The notes beneath the pieces were generated by a model. The model was not told where the DNA came from. It made no database searches and saw only the letters and a program-made list of their open reading frames with translations. A stretch of DNA of 64,000 nt from Pseudoalteromonas sp. XI10 (lineage in GTDB: Bacteria > Pseudomonadota > Gammaproteobacteria > Enterobacterales > Alteromonadaceae), in assembly GCF_001469895.1 (NCBI RefSeq), contig NZ_LOPY01000051.1, forward strand, positions 62,001-126,000. The letters are read 5' to 3'. This document shows positions 46,137 to 55,416 of this stretch, one piece after another. Made by a program: the position numbers and the translations under genes. Every line of letters begins with the position of its first letter. The first letter of the stretch is position 1.

Positions 46137-48635
46137 TTGAATAATAAAGCACTGAAATATAACTTTGTTTCATTTCTTATTCTGACAATTTTGTTTTTTA
46201 TCATTGCTACCCTAGCTGCACATTTAGCCAGCCCTACCCGCTACACCATAGATAAAACAGCCCCCATCTACAGTAATACAGCTTATCGAATAGATAGTAG
46301 TAAAGCGCTGACTCTCGAGCAGTTTTTAGCTGAACCAGACAAACTTAAACAGCGCCCTTTTAAAGATGTTGAGTGGGATTTAGCGGCGCAAGATTATTGG
46401 TTAAAGCTTGATTTAGAAAACCGCCAAGCAAAGCCTGTTGAGCTGGCGATTCACTTTGATAACCCTATGGTTGATTATCTTAGCGTTTATCATGTTGATG
46501 ATAAGGGCCAGCTTATAGATACAACCGAGCTGGGTGATAAAGTATCTGGTCTTAGTTTGTTTCAATACAGTACACCGCACAGCATGCTTACAATGCAGGG
46601 CTATGAGCAAACATCCCTCATTATAAAAATAGATACGGTGGGTATTAGCAAAACACCTATTAATATTTATGGTGAAAAAGAGTTTCAAGATCTACTACGT
46701 TCGCAATCAGGAATTTGGGGGATCTTCATTGGTGTGCTGATCATGGCAGCCCTGTATAACTTGGTATTATTTTTAGGGATCCGTGACCGCGTCTATCTTA
46801 TTTATATAGGCTACATCATCTCAGCCTTGCTACTTATGGGCTCAGTGCTCGGCTTTGGTTTTTATTTATGGCCGTTATCGTGGCAAATCTTTTTTAATGA
46901 GCAAGTGGTGTTCAGTAACTACGCGATTGCATTTTTCACCGTCGCGTTTTGCACCATGTTCTTACGCTACCATAAAGATAATTGCCGCTTATACAAGCTC
47001 AGTATCAGCTTTTTAGCCCTGCTGTTCAGCCTCAGTCTTATCAGCTTTTTTATGCTGGAATACCATTCTTCAAAAATATTTTTTGCCATCATGGTGCCGT
47101 TATACATTTTATGTATTTGCATGATTTACAAAAAGTTGGTGAGCGGTTTTCGGTGGGCAAAGTTTTATGTCATGTCGTGGGTGCCATTGATTGTAGGTGC
47201 AGCCATTCAGCCATTAGAACTTACAGGCTTTATTCCCTACAGCTTTGCAGTTAGGCACATATTTTTAGTCGCCATTCTCTGTGAGATTGTGCTTATGGCA
47301 ATGGCGCTGGCAGACCGGGTGCGTTATCAACGTGAAAAAGCGCTGTATCATGCAACCCATACCCAACAAACTGAGCTACTCAACCAAGCAATGCTCAAAC
47401 AAGCCTATATGGCGATTACCTCGGAGCAAAGACTCGCTAATCTTTGTTTAGTGAAAATCGAGCAATTTAACGCCCTAATGAGTATTCTAAAGCCAAGCCA
47501 AAGCAGCCAAATAATTATCACTGTGGCCCAATCTCTAGAGCATCAAATAAATAAAAATAGGCAATTTATTAATTTAGAGTCAGCGCTAGATAACAGTCCA
47601 AAAGTAGCTGATTTAGGCAATGGTGTACTGGCTTTTATTTCTACCAAAATTCAATCACAAGCAGAGCTTCACCAGGAGCTTAGCAACTTATGCAAACAGC
47701 TGCCTAAGCAATATAAAGTGGCAGGCTTAGACCTGCAGCTTTACTACCGCTATAGCATTACTGAGCCAGTGAGTGATGATGGCTTTGATATTTGGCTACA
47801 ACGTGGCTATTTAGGGTTGTCACAAAAACAGCAAAACATCGACTTTACTACACCGCATATCGATATGGATGTCAGCCTTGCCGCTGAGTTACAACAAGCA
47901 ATGCGAAGCAATACCTTAGCCATTTACTTACAGCCCATTATTAATTTACGCAATGGTGCTATCTGTGGCGCAGAGGCATTGTTACGCTGGCCTACAGCGG
48001 GTAAATACCTGGACATTGAGCAACTCATTTTATTGGCTGAACGTACTGGTTTAATTAACGAGTTGAGCTTATGGGTGATTGATCAGGCTTGCCTAGCTGC
48101 TGCCCAGCTTAATCGACAAGGCTATCGCGAGCATACCATTAGCGTTAATTTAAGTGCCAAGAATCTAGCTATTCCTAAGCTTGTCGAAAAAGTTGAAAAC
48201 ACCATTTTAAAGCATGGCATAACTGCGGATCAGTTAAAGTTTGAATTGACTGAATTTGCGCTTATCAAAAACCATGATGAAATGGTCAGCTTTATCAGCG
48301 AACTTAATAAACTCGGTAGCAAGGTAGTACTCGATGATTTTGGTACTGGTTACTCGTCGTTGAACTACTTAGTAAATTATTCATTTAGCACGATCAAAGT
48401 CGATAAGAGCTTTATTCTTGATTTAGTGAATAACACCACCAACCAGGTAGTGGTAAAAACGGCTATTGATATGGCCCATAACCTTGATATGAATATCACC
48501 ATCGAAGGCATTGAAGACCAAGAAACAGAAAAAATGCTGATCAAGATGGGCGCAGATCAAGGGCAAGGCTATTATTACAGCAAAGCGGTACCGATTAATG
48601 AGTATCTAAGCTTTATTGCCTCACAATTTAAATAG
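46137..48635 (+). CDS. 7TM-DISM membrane protein with EAL phosphodiesterase domain
   Basis: An 832-residue inner-membrane c-di-GMP phosphodiesterase. In order: a signal anchor (about 12-30), a periplasmic 7TMR-DISMED2 sensory domain (about 40-185), seven membrane helices (about 190-395), a degenerate GGDEF-like region (about 420-575) in which the signature is replaced by LGNGVL, and an EAL domain (about 590-825). The EAL residues are kept: EALLRW, SVNLSAKN, FELTEF, LDDFGTGYSS, KVDKSF, IEGIED, so it is probably active. The start is TTG at 46137, the only start that keeps the first helix. Confidence 0.88.
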   Translation: MNNKALKYNFVSFLILTILFFIIATLAAHLASPTRYTIDKTAPIYSNTAYRIDSSKALTLEQFLAEPDKLKQRPFKDVEWDLAAQDYWLKLDLENRQAKPVELAIHFDNPMVDYLSVYHVDDKGQLIDTTELGDKVSGLSLFQYSTPHSMLTMQGYEQTSLIIKIDTVGISKTPINIYGEKEFQDLLRSQSGIWGIFIGVLIMAALYNLVLFLGIRDRVYLIYIGYIISALLLMGSVLGFGFYLWPLSWQIFFNEQVVFSNYAIAFFTVAFCTMFLRYHKDNCRLYKLSISFLALLFSLSLISFFMLEYHSSKIFFAIMVPLYILCICMIYKKLVSGFRWAKFYVMSWVPLIVGAAIQPLELTGFIPYSFAVRHIFLVAILCEIVLMAMALADRVRYQREKALYHATHTQQTELLNQAMLKQAYMAITSEQRLANLCLVKIEQFNALMSILKPSQSSQIIITVAQSLEHQINKNRQFINLESALDNSPKVADLGNGVLAFISTKIQSQAELHQELSNLCKQLPKQYKVAGLDLQLYYRYSITEPVSDDGFDIWLQRGYLGLSQKQQNIDFTTPHIDMDVSLAAELQQAMRSNTLAIYLQPIINLRNGAICGAEALLRWPTAGKYLDIEQLILLAERTGLINELSLWVIDQACLAAAQLNRQGYREHTISVNLSAKNLAIPKLVEKVENTILKHGITADQLKFELTEFALIKNHDEMVSFISELNKLGSKVVLDDFGTGYSSLNYLVNYSFSTIKVDKSFILDLVNNTTNQVVVKTAIDMAHNLDMNITIEGIEDQETEKMLIKMGADQGQGYYYSKAVPINEYLSFIASQFK

Positions 48636-48681
48636 GCCGTGTTACACTGCCCTTTTTAACATCTTTAGGGGCCATGTAAAG

Positions 48682-49491
48682 ATGCAAGGTACGATCAGAA
48701 AATTAAAGTCGACACTGACCTCTCCTGTCGAATATCAATTACCTATCGGTGATGAGCTAGTTTCATTAAATGACTATATTGGTAAGCCGCTCACACTGAC
48801 TTTTACCGGCAATATTTTTTGCTGTAACTGTGGTAAGAAAACCAAGAAAAGCTACTCTCAAGGCCACTGTTTTGTCTGTATGCGCAAACTGGCTAGCTGT
48901 GACATGTGTATCATGAAACCTGAAACGTGCCACTTTGATAAAGGCACCTGTCGTGAGCCACAGTGGGGTGAAGAAAACTGCATGATCCCGCATTACGTGT
49001 ATTTAGCCAACACCTCAGGCCTAAAAGTAGGTATTACCCGCCATACTCAAATTCCTACACGCTGGATTGACCAAGGTGCGACGCAAGCTTTACCTATCTT
49101 CAAAGTACAAACCCGTCTTCAATCGGGTTTAGTTGAGGTTGCCTTAGCCGAGTTTATTGCTGATAAAACCAATTGGCGAAACATGCTAAAAGGCCAATCT
49201 GAAGCGATTGATTTAAAAGCTGCTGCTGCAGAGTTGATCCCACAGATTGATGCTAAGTTGAGTGAACTTGCAGAGCTATTTGGCGCAACAGCCATTGAAA
49301 AGCTCGATGAAGATGTAGTTGAGCTAGACTACCCAGTAAGTGAATACCCAAGCAAAATCAGCTCTTTTAATTTTGATAAAGCACCAGAAGTATCGGGTAC
49401 TTTAAAAGGCATTAAAGGCCAGTACTTAATTTTTGATACTGGCGTCATTAATATTCGTAAGTTCACTTCTTACGAAATTAGCCTAGCTTAG
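48682..49491 (+). CDS. DUF2797 family zinc-binding protein
   Basis: A 269-residue protein of unknown function. A cysteine-rich part (about 40-90) has CCNCGKKTKKSYSQGHCFVC and further CDMC and C-x5-C pairs that suggest two zinc sites. The following YVYLANTSGLKVGITR with downstream TRWIDQGA resembles a GIY-YIG-type start (Tyr, Lys-Val-Gly, Arg), a likeness I infer by eye. I chose the ATG at 48682 because upstream codons overlap the EAL gene and lack family likeness. Its stop overlaps that of the convergent CBS-GGDEF-EAL gene by four bases. Confidence 0.8.
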   Translation: MQGTIRKLKSTLTSPVEYQLPIGDELVSLNDYIGKPLTLTFTGNIFCCNCGKKTKKSYSQGHCFVCMRKLASCDMCIMKPETCHFDKGTCREPQWGEENCMIPHYVYLANTSGLKVGITRHTQIPTRWIDQGATQALPIFKVQTRLQSGLVEVALAEFIADKTNWRNMLKGQSEAIDLKAAAAELIPQIDAKLSELAELFGATAIEKLDEDVVELDYPVSEYPSKISSFNFDKAPEVSGTLKGIKGQYLIFDTGVINIRKFTSYEISLA

Positions 49492-51992
49492 GCACTTTTT
49501 TCGCTATTGAGATAAAAATCATACCATTGCTGCTTCGCTATTGGGCGGCAAAAGTAATAGCCTTGAATGGTATCGCAGTTAAGTGAACGTAAGTAATTTA
49601 ACTGCTCTACCTTCTCTACCCCTTCTGCGACAACATGAATACTCAAGCTTTTCGCAAGGCTAATAATCGCCGTAACAATTTCACTATTACCGTATTCATC
49701 GGGCACTTTTGCGATAAAGCTGGCATCTATTTTTAACGTATCAATTGGCAGTTTAGTTAAGTAACTTAAGGCCGAATAGCCCGTGCCAAAGTCATCTAAC
49801 GTTATATGCACTCCTAACTTTTTAAGCGCGAGTAACTCTTGCTTAGCCTCACTAAAGTGGCTGATAAAACAGCTTTCAGTAAGCTCTACTTCAAGCTTGT
49901 GAGGGTCTACATCGTAACGCTCAAGTAAGCGCTCAACATTCGACGCTAGTTGCCCCTGACGTAAGTGATTTGCCGAGATATTAATTGCTAAGCGCCCTGC
50001 TTCAATGCCTTGTTGCTGCCATTTTTCTAACTCTTTACAAGCTTGCTCGATGACCCATAAATCAAGTTTCACAATTAGGCCTAGTTCTTCAGCAAGGGGA
50101 ATAAATTTAGCGGGTGATATCACCCCAAGGTTCGGTTCATGCCAACGTAAGAGTGCCTCTACCCCTAAAATTTTGCCTGAATTTAACTCCTGCTTAGGTT
50201 GGAAATAAAGCTCAAACTCATCGCTTTCTATGGCGTTTTGTAATCGGCTCATCATAGCCAATCGCTCTAAAGAGCGTGCATTCATCGCAGGTTTGAATAA
50301 TTGAAATGAATTACGTCCCACTTCTTTAGCACGGTACATAGCAATATCAGCATGCTTGAGCAGTGTAGCGCTATCTACGCCATCATCAGGGTAAACCGCT
50401 GCGCCAATAGAAGCTGTAATTGCAACCACATGCTCGTTAATAGCAAGCGGCATACTCACCTGCTGTAATACTTGTTCGGCAAAGTTGAGCAGTGTTTCAA
50501 CCCGGTTTACTTCGCATAATAAAACAAACTCATCGCCACCTAAGCGCGCAAGAGTATCCCCTTCAGGAAGAATTGATAAAATACGCTCTGCCACTTGCTG
50601 CAATAAGTTATCACCAGCGTCATGCCCTAAGCTGTCGTTAACCTCTTTAAAGCGGTCTAAGTCGATAAACATCACCGCTAATAGATCATGGTTTCGTTTA
50701 GCAGAACTCAGTGCAATAGAGAGTCTGTCATGAAATAAGCGTCGATTAGGCAGGCCGGTTAATTCGTCGTAATAGGCAAGCTGGGCAATTTTTTCTTCGG
50801 CACGTTTGCGCTCTGTAATGTCGCTAAAAATTGCCGCATAAAGCACTTCATCAAAGTTAGGGTCTTTAATCTGGATAATGGTGAGCCACTCTACAAACTC
50901 TTCACCATCTTTTTTGCAATTGCAGATCTCCCCTTGCCAGACCCCTTCATATTCAATGGCATGCCACATTTTTTGATAAAACGAACGGCTATGTTTTGTA
51001 GAGCTTAAAATATTGGGACGCTTACCGATTACTTCATGCTCAGCAAAGCCGGTCAGTTTAGTAAAAGCAGGGTTAACTTGAATAATAGTGCCGTCTTTAC
51101 GGGTTAACATAATGCCATCGAGTGAGGCATCAATAATTTTATTTGCTAAAAACAGGTTACGTTGTGACTTTTGCAAAGCAATATCACGCTGCTCTATGGC
51201 CCGCTCAAGCTCGCAGCAATAAGCTGACTCAATCTCTGTGATCAAATCAGCAAATGATATCACCCCGCAAATTTCATCATCTCGAACCACTAAATGACGC
51301 ACATTACGCTCTGTCATAGTGCGATACGCATCAAATAAACTGCTTTCACAATCAATTTCAATGAGCGGGTAGCTGGCATATTGCCAACAAGGATTTAGCC
51401 ACTCGGTTTGAATGATCAGTTCAACAATATCACGCTGAGTAATAATACCGTGCAGTTCAAGCTCTCGGTTATAAACAAGTACACTATCAAGGCGGCCTGC
51501 GCGCATCAGTTGCACAACCTCTTCTATCGGTGTTTGCGCATCAACTATCTCTAGATCAGTGCGATACTGCTCATGAATAGGTCGAAATTGTAGGTAGTGG
51601 TCCAAACCTTGGTTATGCACAATATCAGATAAGTTCAACATACCTGCAGGCTGATTCTCACTATCCATCACCAATAAATGACGAATGCCATGCTGTTGAA
51701 AACGCAGGGTTGCATCACTGACAGAGCATTGATTTGGTACTGTAATAACAGGCGCCGACATGACCTCGTGAATGGCAAGGTTCTTATAGATCGGGCTGCT
51801 GATGTCAATTTTCAAACAATCAGCCTCAGTCCAAATCCCAACAACAGACTGCTCATGCTTGATAAAAATCGCCGTCACATTGTGAACATGCATCAACCTT
51901 ACCGCATCGACCAAAGGCGTATGCGCAGGACACGATACCAGCTTTTGCGAAAAGACATCACTCACCTTTTGATGCCGTCTTGGTTGATTCAT
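49488..51992 (-). CDS. CBS-PAS-GGDEF-EAL cyclic-di-GMP protein
   Basis: An 834-residue soluble protein. Four CBS motifs (about 10-265) form two Bateman modules that commonly bind adenine nucleotides. A PAS domain (about 285-395) follows, then GGDEF (about 405-560) with an intact LGGDEF, and EAL (about 575-825) with EALLRW, INISANH, VELTES, LDDFGTGYSA, LKIDASF and AEGVEK all kept. Both catalytic domains therefore look active. The allosteric I-site R-x-x-D before GGDEF reads PEGD, so product inhibition is probably lost. Nucleotide or redox sensing is inferred. Confidence 0.92.
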   Translation of the reverse strand: MNQPRRHQKVSDVFSQKLVSCPAHTPLVDAVRLMHVHNVTAIFIKHEQSVVGIWTEADCLKIDISSPIYKNLAIHEVMSAPVITVPNQCSVSDATLRFQQHGIRHLLVMDSENQPAGMLNLSDIVHNQGLDHYLQFRPIHEQYRTDLEIVDAQTPIEEVVQLMRAGRLDSVLVYNRELELHGIITQRDIVELIIQTEWLNPCWQYASYPLIEIDCESSLFDAYRTMTERNVRHLVVRDDEICGVISFADLITEIESAYCCELERAIEQRDIALQKSQRNLFLANKIIDASLDGIMLTRKDGTIIQVNPAFTKLTGFAEHEVIGKRPNILSSTKHSRSFYQKMWHAIEYEGVWQGEICNCKKDGEEFVEWLTIIQIKDPNFDEVLYAAIFSDITERKRAEEKIAQLAYYDELTGLPNRRLFHDRLSIALSSAKRNHDLLAVMFIDLDRFKEVNDSLGHDAGDNLLQQVAERILSILPEGDTLARLGGDEFVLLCEVNRVETLLNFAEQVLQQVSMPLAINEHVVAITASIGAAVYPDDGVDSATLLKHADIAMYRAKEVGRNSFQLFKPAMNARSLERLAMMSRLQNAIESDEFELYFQPKQELNSGKILGVEALLRWHEPNLGVISPAKFIPLAEELGLIVKLDLWVIEQACKELEKWQQQGIEAGRLAINISANHLRQGQLASNVERLLERYDVDPHKLEVELTESCFISHFSEAKQELLALKKLGVHITLDDFGTGYSALSYLTKLPIDTLKIDASFIAKVPDEYGNSEIVTAIISLAKSLSIHVVAEGVEKVEQLNYLRSLNCDTIQGYYFCRPIAKQQWYDFYLNSEKSA

Positions 51993-52070
51993 AAGTCGAC
52001 TTTCCTAGTTCTTACATGAATTGGCAATTATAATCATTTCAACCTCTGCAACTTTGACACAGGACAATAA

Positions 52071-52364
52071 ATGCACTCATCATTTCCTAAGATTATTTTT
52101 TCAGACCATGAATTAGCACTAGTTGAAGACGAAGCCGATATAGAAAGCTTTGTATATAGCTTGAGTGAAGAGCAGCAACAAGAAGCGATGCTACTTTTGG
52201 CAACAGGGCAGTATGTCAACTTGCAGGGAGAAAGCGTGAAAGCATTAACTGATATAGAGCTTGCTAATAGAGTGACTGAGCACCTAGCACAAGAGGGAGT
52301 ATGCTGTTTAAGTAAGGTTACTCGGCTTACACCAACGCAAGCCTTTGCGATGCTGGCAGATTAA
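52071..52364 (+). CDS. hypothetical 97-residue protein
   Basis: A short acidic, mostly helical soluble protein that I do not recognise. Visible stretches are HELALVEDEADIESFVYSLSEEQQQEAMLLLATGQYV and a C-terminal LTPTQAFAMLAD. A good ribosome-binding site (CAGGA, seven bases before ATG) supports it. It is divergent from the CBS-GGDEF-EAL gene, 78 bases away, and its stop overlaps the stop of the convergent deacetylase-like gene by four bases. Confidence 0.65.
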   Translation: MHSSFPKIIFSDHELALVEDEADIESFVYSLSEEQQQEAMLLLATGQYVNLQGESVKALTDIELANRVTEHLAQEGVCCLSKVTRLTPTQAFAMLAD

Positions 52365-53281
52365 GGCGCATCCACCAGCGCTTTAATGTGCGCAACGGCA
52401 CTACGGCCAAGGGCTGATAAAGCATAACCCCCTTCAAGATAAGAGATAATCCCTTTGCAATCTTGCTGCTGACAAAACTCAGCTAATTGCGTGGTTAGCC
52501 ATGCGTAATCGTCTTCAACAAATTTCAGGCTTGCCATGTCATCTTCAAGGTGAGCATCAAAGCCAGCACTAATAAACAACAGTTCAGGTTTAAACTCATT
52601 GAGTTTTGGTAGCCACTGCTCAAGGTAAACAGCTTTTAAGTCATTACCATCACTGGCAATTGGCAGCGGTGAGTTAACTAAAGTCGCGTTATTTTCAACC
52701 GCCGTATTTGGGTAAAAAGGGTGTTGAAACAAAGAGCAAAACAACACATTGTCATCATCTAAAAAGATATCTTGCGTGCCATTACCGTGGTGTACATCAA
52801 AGTCCAAAATAGCGATACGTTTAACACCTTTGCTTTGCGCGTACTTCACGGCAATGGCTAGGTTATTAAAAACGCAAAACCCTGCAGAGGTGCTACGGTT
52901 TGCATGATGCCCTGGCGGTCTAACCGAGCAAAATGCGGCATCCAGTTTATCAGCAAGGATTTCATCAACGGCGAGTAATCCAGCACCAACGGCCCGTTCA
53001 ATTGCTTTCATTGAATCTGGGCATAACCAAGTGTCGCCGTCTAATTCAGCAAGCCCTTCATCGGGAATTGTTTGTTCCACATGGCTTACCAAAGGTTCAT
53101 CATGAGCACGTAAAAAGTCGTCGCGGCTGGCTTTAGGAGCTTGTAAGTGAGTAATTGCTATATCAACACCACTTGCTAGCAAGCGGTCGGTGATCACATC
53201 TAAACGCGCAGGGCATTCGGGGTGATCCTCAATCATTTTATGTTTACGACAAAATGGATGTGAGATAACTGCCGTTCTCAT
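52361..53281 (-). CDS. histone deacetylase-like (class II / acetoin-utilisation type) amidohydrolase
   Basis: A 306-residue arginase/deacetylase-fold enzyme. The metal and catalytic motifs of the family are present: RPPGHHANRSTSAGFCVFNN with the paired histidines, DFDVHHGNGTQDIF with zinc ligands D and H, and SAGFDAHLEDDMASL with the third ligand. Bacterial members act on acetyl-lysine, acetylpolyamines or related amides; which one cannot be said. No signal peptide is visible. It is transcribed alone, 69 bases beyond the hydrolase operon upstream. Confidence 0.88.
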   Translation of the reverse strand: MRTAVISHPFCRKHKMIEDHPECPARLDVITDRLLASGVDIAITHLQAPKASRDDFLRAHDEPLVSHVEQTIPDEGLAELDGDTWLCPDSMKAIERAVGAGLLAVDEILADKLDAAFCSVRPPGHHANRSTSAGFCVFNNLAIAVKYAQSKGVKRIAILDFDVHHGNGTQDIFLDDDNVLFCSLFQHPFYPNTAVENNATLVNSPLPIASDGNDLKAVYLEQWLPKLNEFKPELLFISAGFDAHLEDDMASLKFVEDDYAWLTTQLAEFCQQQDCKGIISYLEGGYALSALGRSAVAHIKALVDAP

Positions 53282-53313
53282 AATACGCTCCTTGAATTAT
53301 TTTCCCCCAGTAT

Positions 53314-53341
53314 AACAAAGCCACCTAATGGTGGCTTTGCG
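53314..53341 (-). terminator. hairpin after the beta-lactamase-like gene
   Basis: CAAAGCCACC (53316-53325) pairs with GGTGGCTTTG (53330-53339), a 10-bp perfect stem with a 4-base loop. The T tract on the minus strand is weak. Confidence 0.6.
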
Positions 53342-53349
53342 ACTTTGGT

Positions 53350-54897
53350 TTACTTTTTAGCGCGTAAATCTAAATTCCTAAAGTCAAAACTAAAGTCTGT
53401 CACCGCCGTTGAGACAGCGCGCATTTTTGCACTACTCACTCGGTTATCTGGGCTCATTTGAAACTCAATGTAAGCATCTGCTTCAAGTAACTTTTCATCC
53501 CACTTCACAATAAACGTATTGCCCGTGTAATGCTCAAGCTGACCTTTCAAACGCTTTGTATGAGTAAAATCAATACGTAGCTGACCATTTAACTCTTCGA
53601 TTACTACATCACCATACCAGTTATCGTGCAGAGTGCCTGTGTAGTTGATGTTTGGTAGTTTCGCTTGATAATCAGCAGGTGTTTCTGGTTTTGCGTTTGC
53701 GTAAGCTTCTTTTTTACCTTCAAAATGCTTTTTAGCAAGGTCTTCAACCCAGTCTTTATCTTCAAGCTCTAATGCATCTTCTAATACTTCGTAAGTCACC
53801 GCAGAGAGCGCGCTGAATGCTTGCTGGTTACTCAGAATAACAATACCGAGGTTTTTCTCTGGTAATAATGTCACTTGAGACACCATGCCTAAGATACCAC
53901 CACCATGGCCTAGCTTTTTAATGCCGTGGAAATCTTCAATGCTCCAGCCTAAACCATAACCTCTAAATTGTTGGTGGTAAGCTTCATAAGCACTTTTTGA
54001 TGCCATTGACGTAATGTGCGGGTGCCACATTTGTTGCTGCTGCTTTTCAGTAAATAACTGCTGACCATTTGGCATTTTGCCATGTGCAAGCTGCGTGCGT
54101 AGCCATTGGCTCATATCGCTTACGCTTGATGCAATCGCACCAGCGCCACGGAAATCTTCAAGGTAGTTCACAAAAAATGGGTGTAGTTGGCCATCCATTG
54201 GAATATGACCCGTCGCCCAGTTTTTATTGCTACTAGGGATACGTGAAAAACCTGCGCGTGAGTTTTTCATATCAAGTGGCTGAAGAATATTTTTCTCAAT
54301 GTAATCATTCCAGCTCATACCAGATACACGGGCTACCACCTCACCGGCAGTGACAAACATTAAGTTGTTATAGGCATATTTACTGCGAAAGCTACTCGCC
54401 GGTTTTAAGTATTTTAGACCTGCGAGAATTTCATCAATCGATTTGTCAGTATCTGGCCAAATCATTAAATCGCCTTGCCCTAAACCCAAACCGCTACGGT
54501 GGCTTAATAAATCGCGAATAGTCATTTCACGTGTTACGTAAGGGTCATACAGACGAAACTCAGGAAGATGATCAATTACTTTGTCATCCCAGCTAAGCTT
54601 ACCTTCATCAATTAATTTAGCTAACGCTGCTGCGGTAAATGCTTTGGTGTTTGACGCGATACCGAATAAGGTGTCTTTATTTACTTTTTTACCGGTATCA
54701 AGGTGAGATACACCAAAACCTTTTGCTAACACGACCTGGTCATTTTCAACAATCGCTACAGCCATACCCGGTACGTCAAAACGTGCCATTGACGTTTCGA
54801 TTACTTTTTCAATTTTTTTAGTATCAATATCGGCATAACTGTAAAACGAACAGCTCGATAACAGCGCCGCTGCAACGGCTAATTTACGAAATATCAT
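53350..54897 (-). CDS. class C beta-lactamase-like serine hydrolase with DUF3471 domain
   Basis: A 515-residue exported hydrolase of the beta-lactamase/penicillin-binding fold. A signal peptide with lipobox-like LSSC (C16) suggests a lipoprotein. The catalytic set is S82-x-x-K85 (SNTK), Y176-N-N178 (YNN) and an HGG triad (KLGHGGGIL, about 340). Residues about 390-515 form a DUF3471-type beta domain. Such proteins are mostly esterases or peptidases, so antibiotic resistance should not be assumed. It is last in an operon with the cyclotransferase gene, overlapping it by four bases. Confidence 0.88.
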   Translation of the reverse strand: MIFRKLAVAAALLSSCSFYSYADIDTKKIEKVIETSMARFDVPGMAVAIVENDQVVLAKGFGVSHLDTGKKVNKDTLFGIASNTKAFTAAALAKLIDEGKLSWDDKVIDHLPEFRLYDPYVTREMTIRDLLSHRSGLGLGQGDLMIWPDTDKSIDEILAGLKYLKPASSFRSKYAYNNLMFVTAGEVVARVSGMSWNDYIEKNILQPLDMKNSRAGFSRIPSSNKNWATGHIPMDGQLHPFFVNYLEDFRGAGAIASSVSDMSQWLRTQLAHGKMPNGQQLFTEKQQQQMWHPHITSMASKSAYEAYHQQFRGYGLGWSIEDFHGIKKLGHGGGILGMVSQVTLLPEKNLGIVILSNQQAFSALSAVTYEVLEDALELEDKDWVEDLAKKHFEGKKEAYANAKPETPADYQAKLPNINYTGTLHDNWYGDVVIEELNGQLRIDFTHTKRLKGQLEHYTGNTFIVKWDEKLLEADAYIEFQMSPDNRVSSAKMRAVSTAVTDFSFDFRNLDLRAKK

Positions 54898-55409
54898 AAT
54901 ATCCCTTGGTGATTTTTATTGTTGTGAATAGCGAACTCTTTCGCTGCTCGGGTTTTATCTGGATCATCGCAACTTGGTCTTGCGAGTATTGCTTCACTGT
55001 AATGATTTGGTACACCTGCTTCAAGCGCTCCGCGATGAACATGCTGAAGATACCAGTCGAATGGCAGTAAAGACTCATCTAAGGTATTAGCGATATAACA
55101 ATGGGCAGCAAGTTGCTCGCCATCAATGAGTTCAACGGTGATATCTACACAGTCATAACGCGGCCCTTCGATATCATCAAGAATCGACTTTTCAGCTTCG
55201 TTTAACTGATACACAACACCATATACCAAGGCATCTGCCTGATCTGTTTTGCGCACGCTACACTTTGCAGAACCGTCGGTACTTACCATATCAAACGTCA
55301 GCTCATAGCCCTTTAAAATAGCTGTACCTACCCGTTTTGCTTCAGGCAGCCTTGCCAGCAATCTGCTCGATGACATATTTGAACCAAATGAAAAGTTATA
55401 TAGCGCCAT
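54894..55409 (-). CDS. gamma-glutamylcyclotransferase-like protein
   Basis: A 171-residue protein of the GGCT fold, which cyclises gamma-glutamyl groups to 5-oxoproline. The signature YNFSFGSNMSSSRL opens the protein, followed by GYELTFD, LVYGVVYQL and ILDDIEGPRYDCVDI. I chose ATG 55409 rather than the upstream ATG at 55427 because GAGG stands five bases before it and the family begins there. It lies eight bases after the LysE-family stop and overlaps the hydrolase gene (ATGA), so three genes form one operon. Confidence 0.85.
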   Translation of the reverse strand: MALYNFSFGSNMSSSRLLARLPEAKRVGTAILKGYELTFDMVSTDGSAKCSVRKTDQADALVYGVVYQLNEAEKSILDDIEGPRYDCVDITVELIDGEQLAAHCYIANTLDESLLPFDWYLQHVHRGALEAGVPNHYSEAILARPSCDDPDKTRAAKEFAIHNNKNHQGIL

Positions 55410-55416
55410 ACTTACC

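Noticed and set aside
53350..54897. Antibiotic-resistance beta-lactamase
   Set aside because: The S-x-x-K, Y-N-N and HGG motifs fit the broad class C-like hydrolase family, but the DUF3471-type tail and lipoprotein signal point to an esterase or peptidase group; resistance cannot be claimed.
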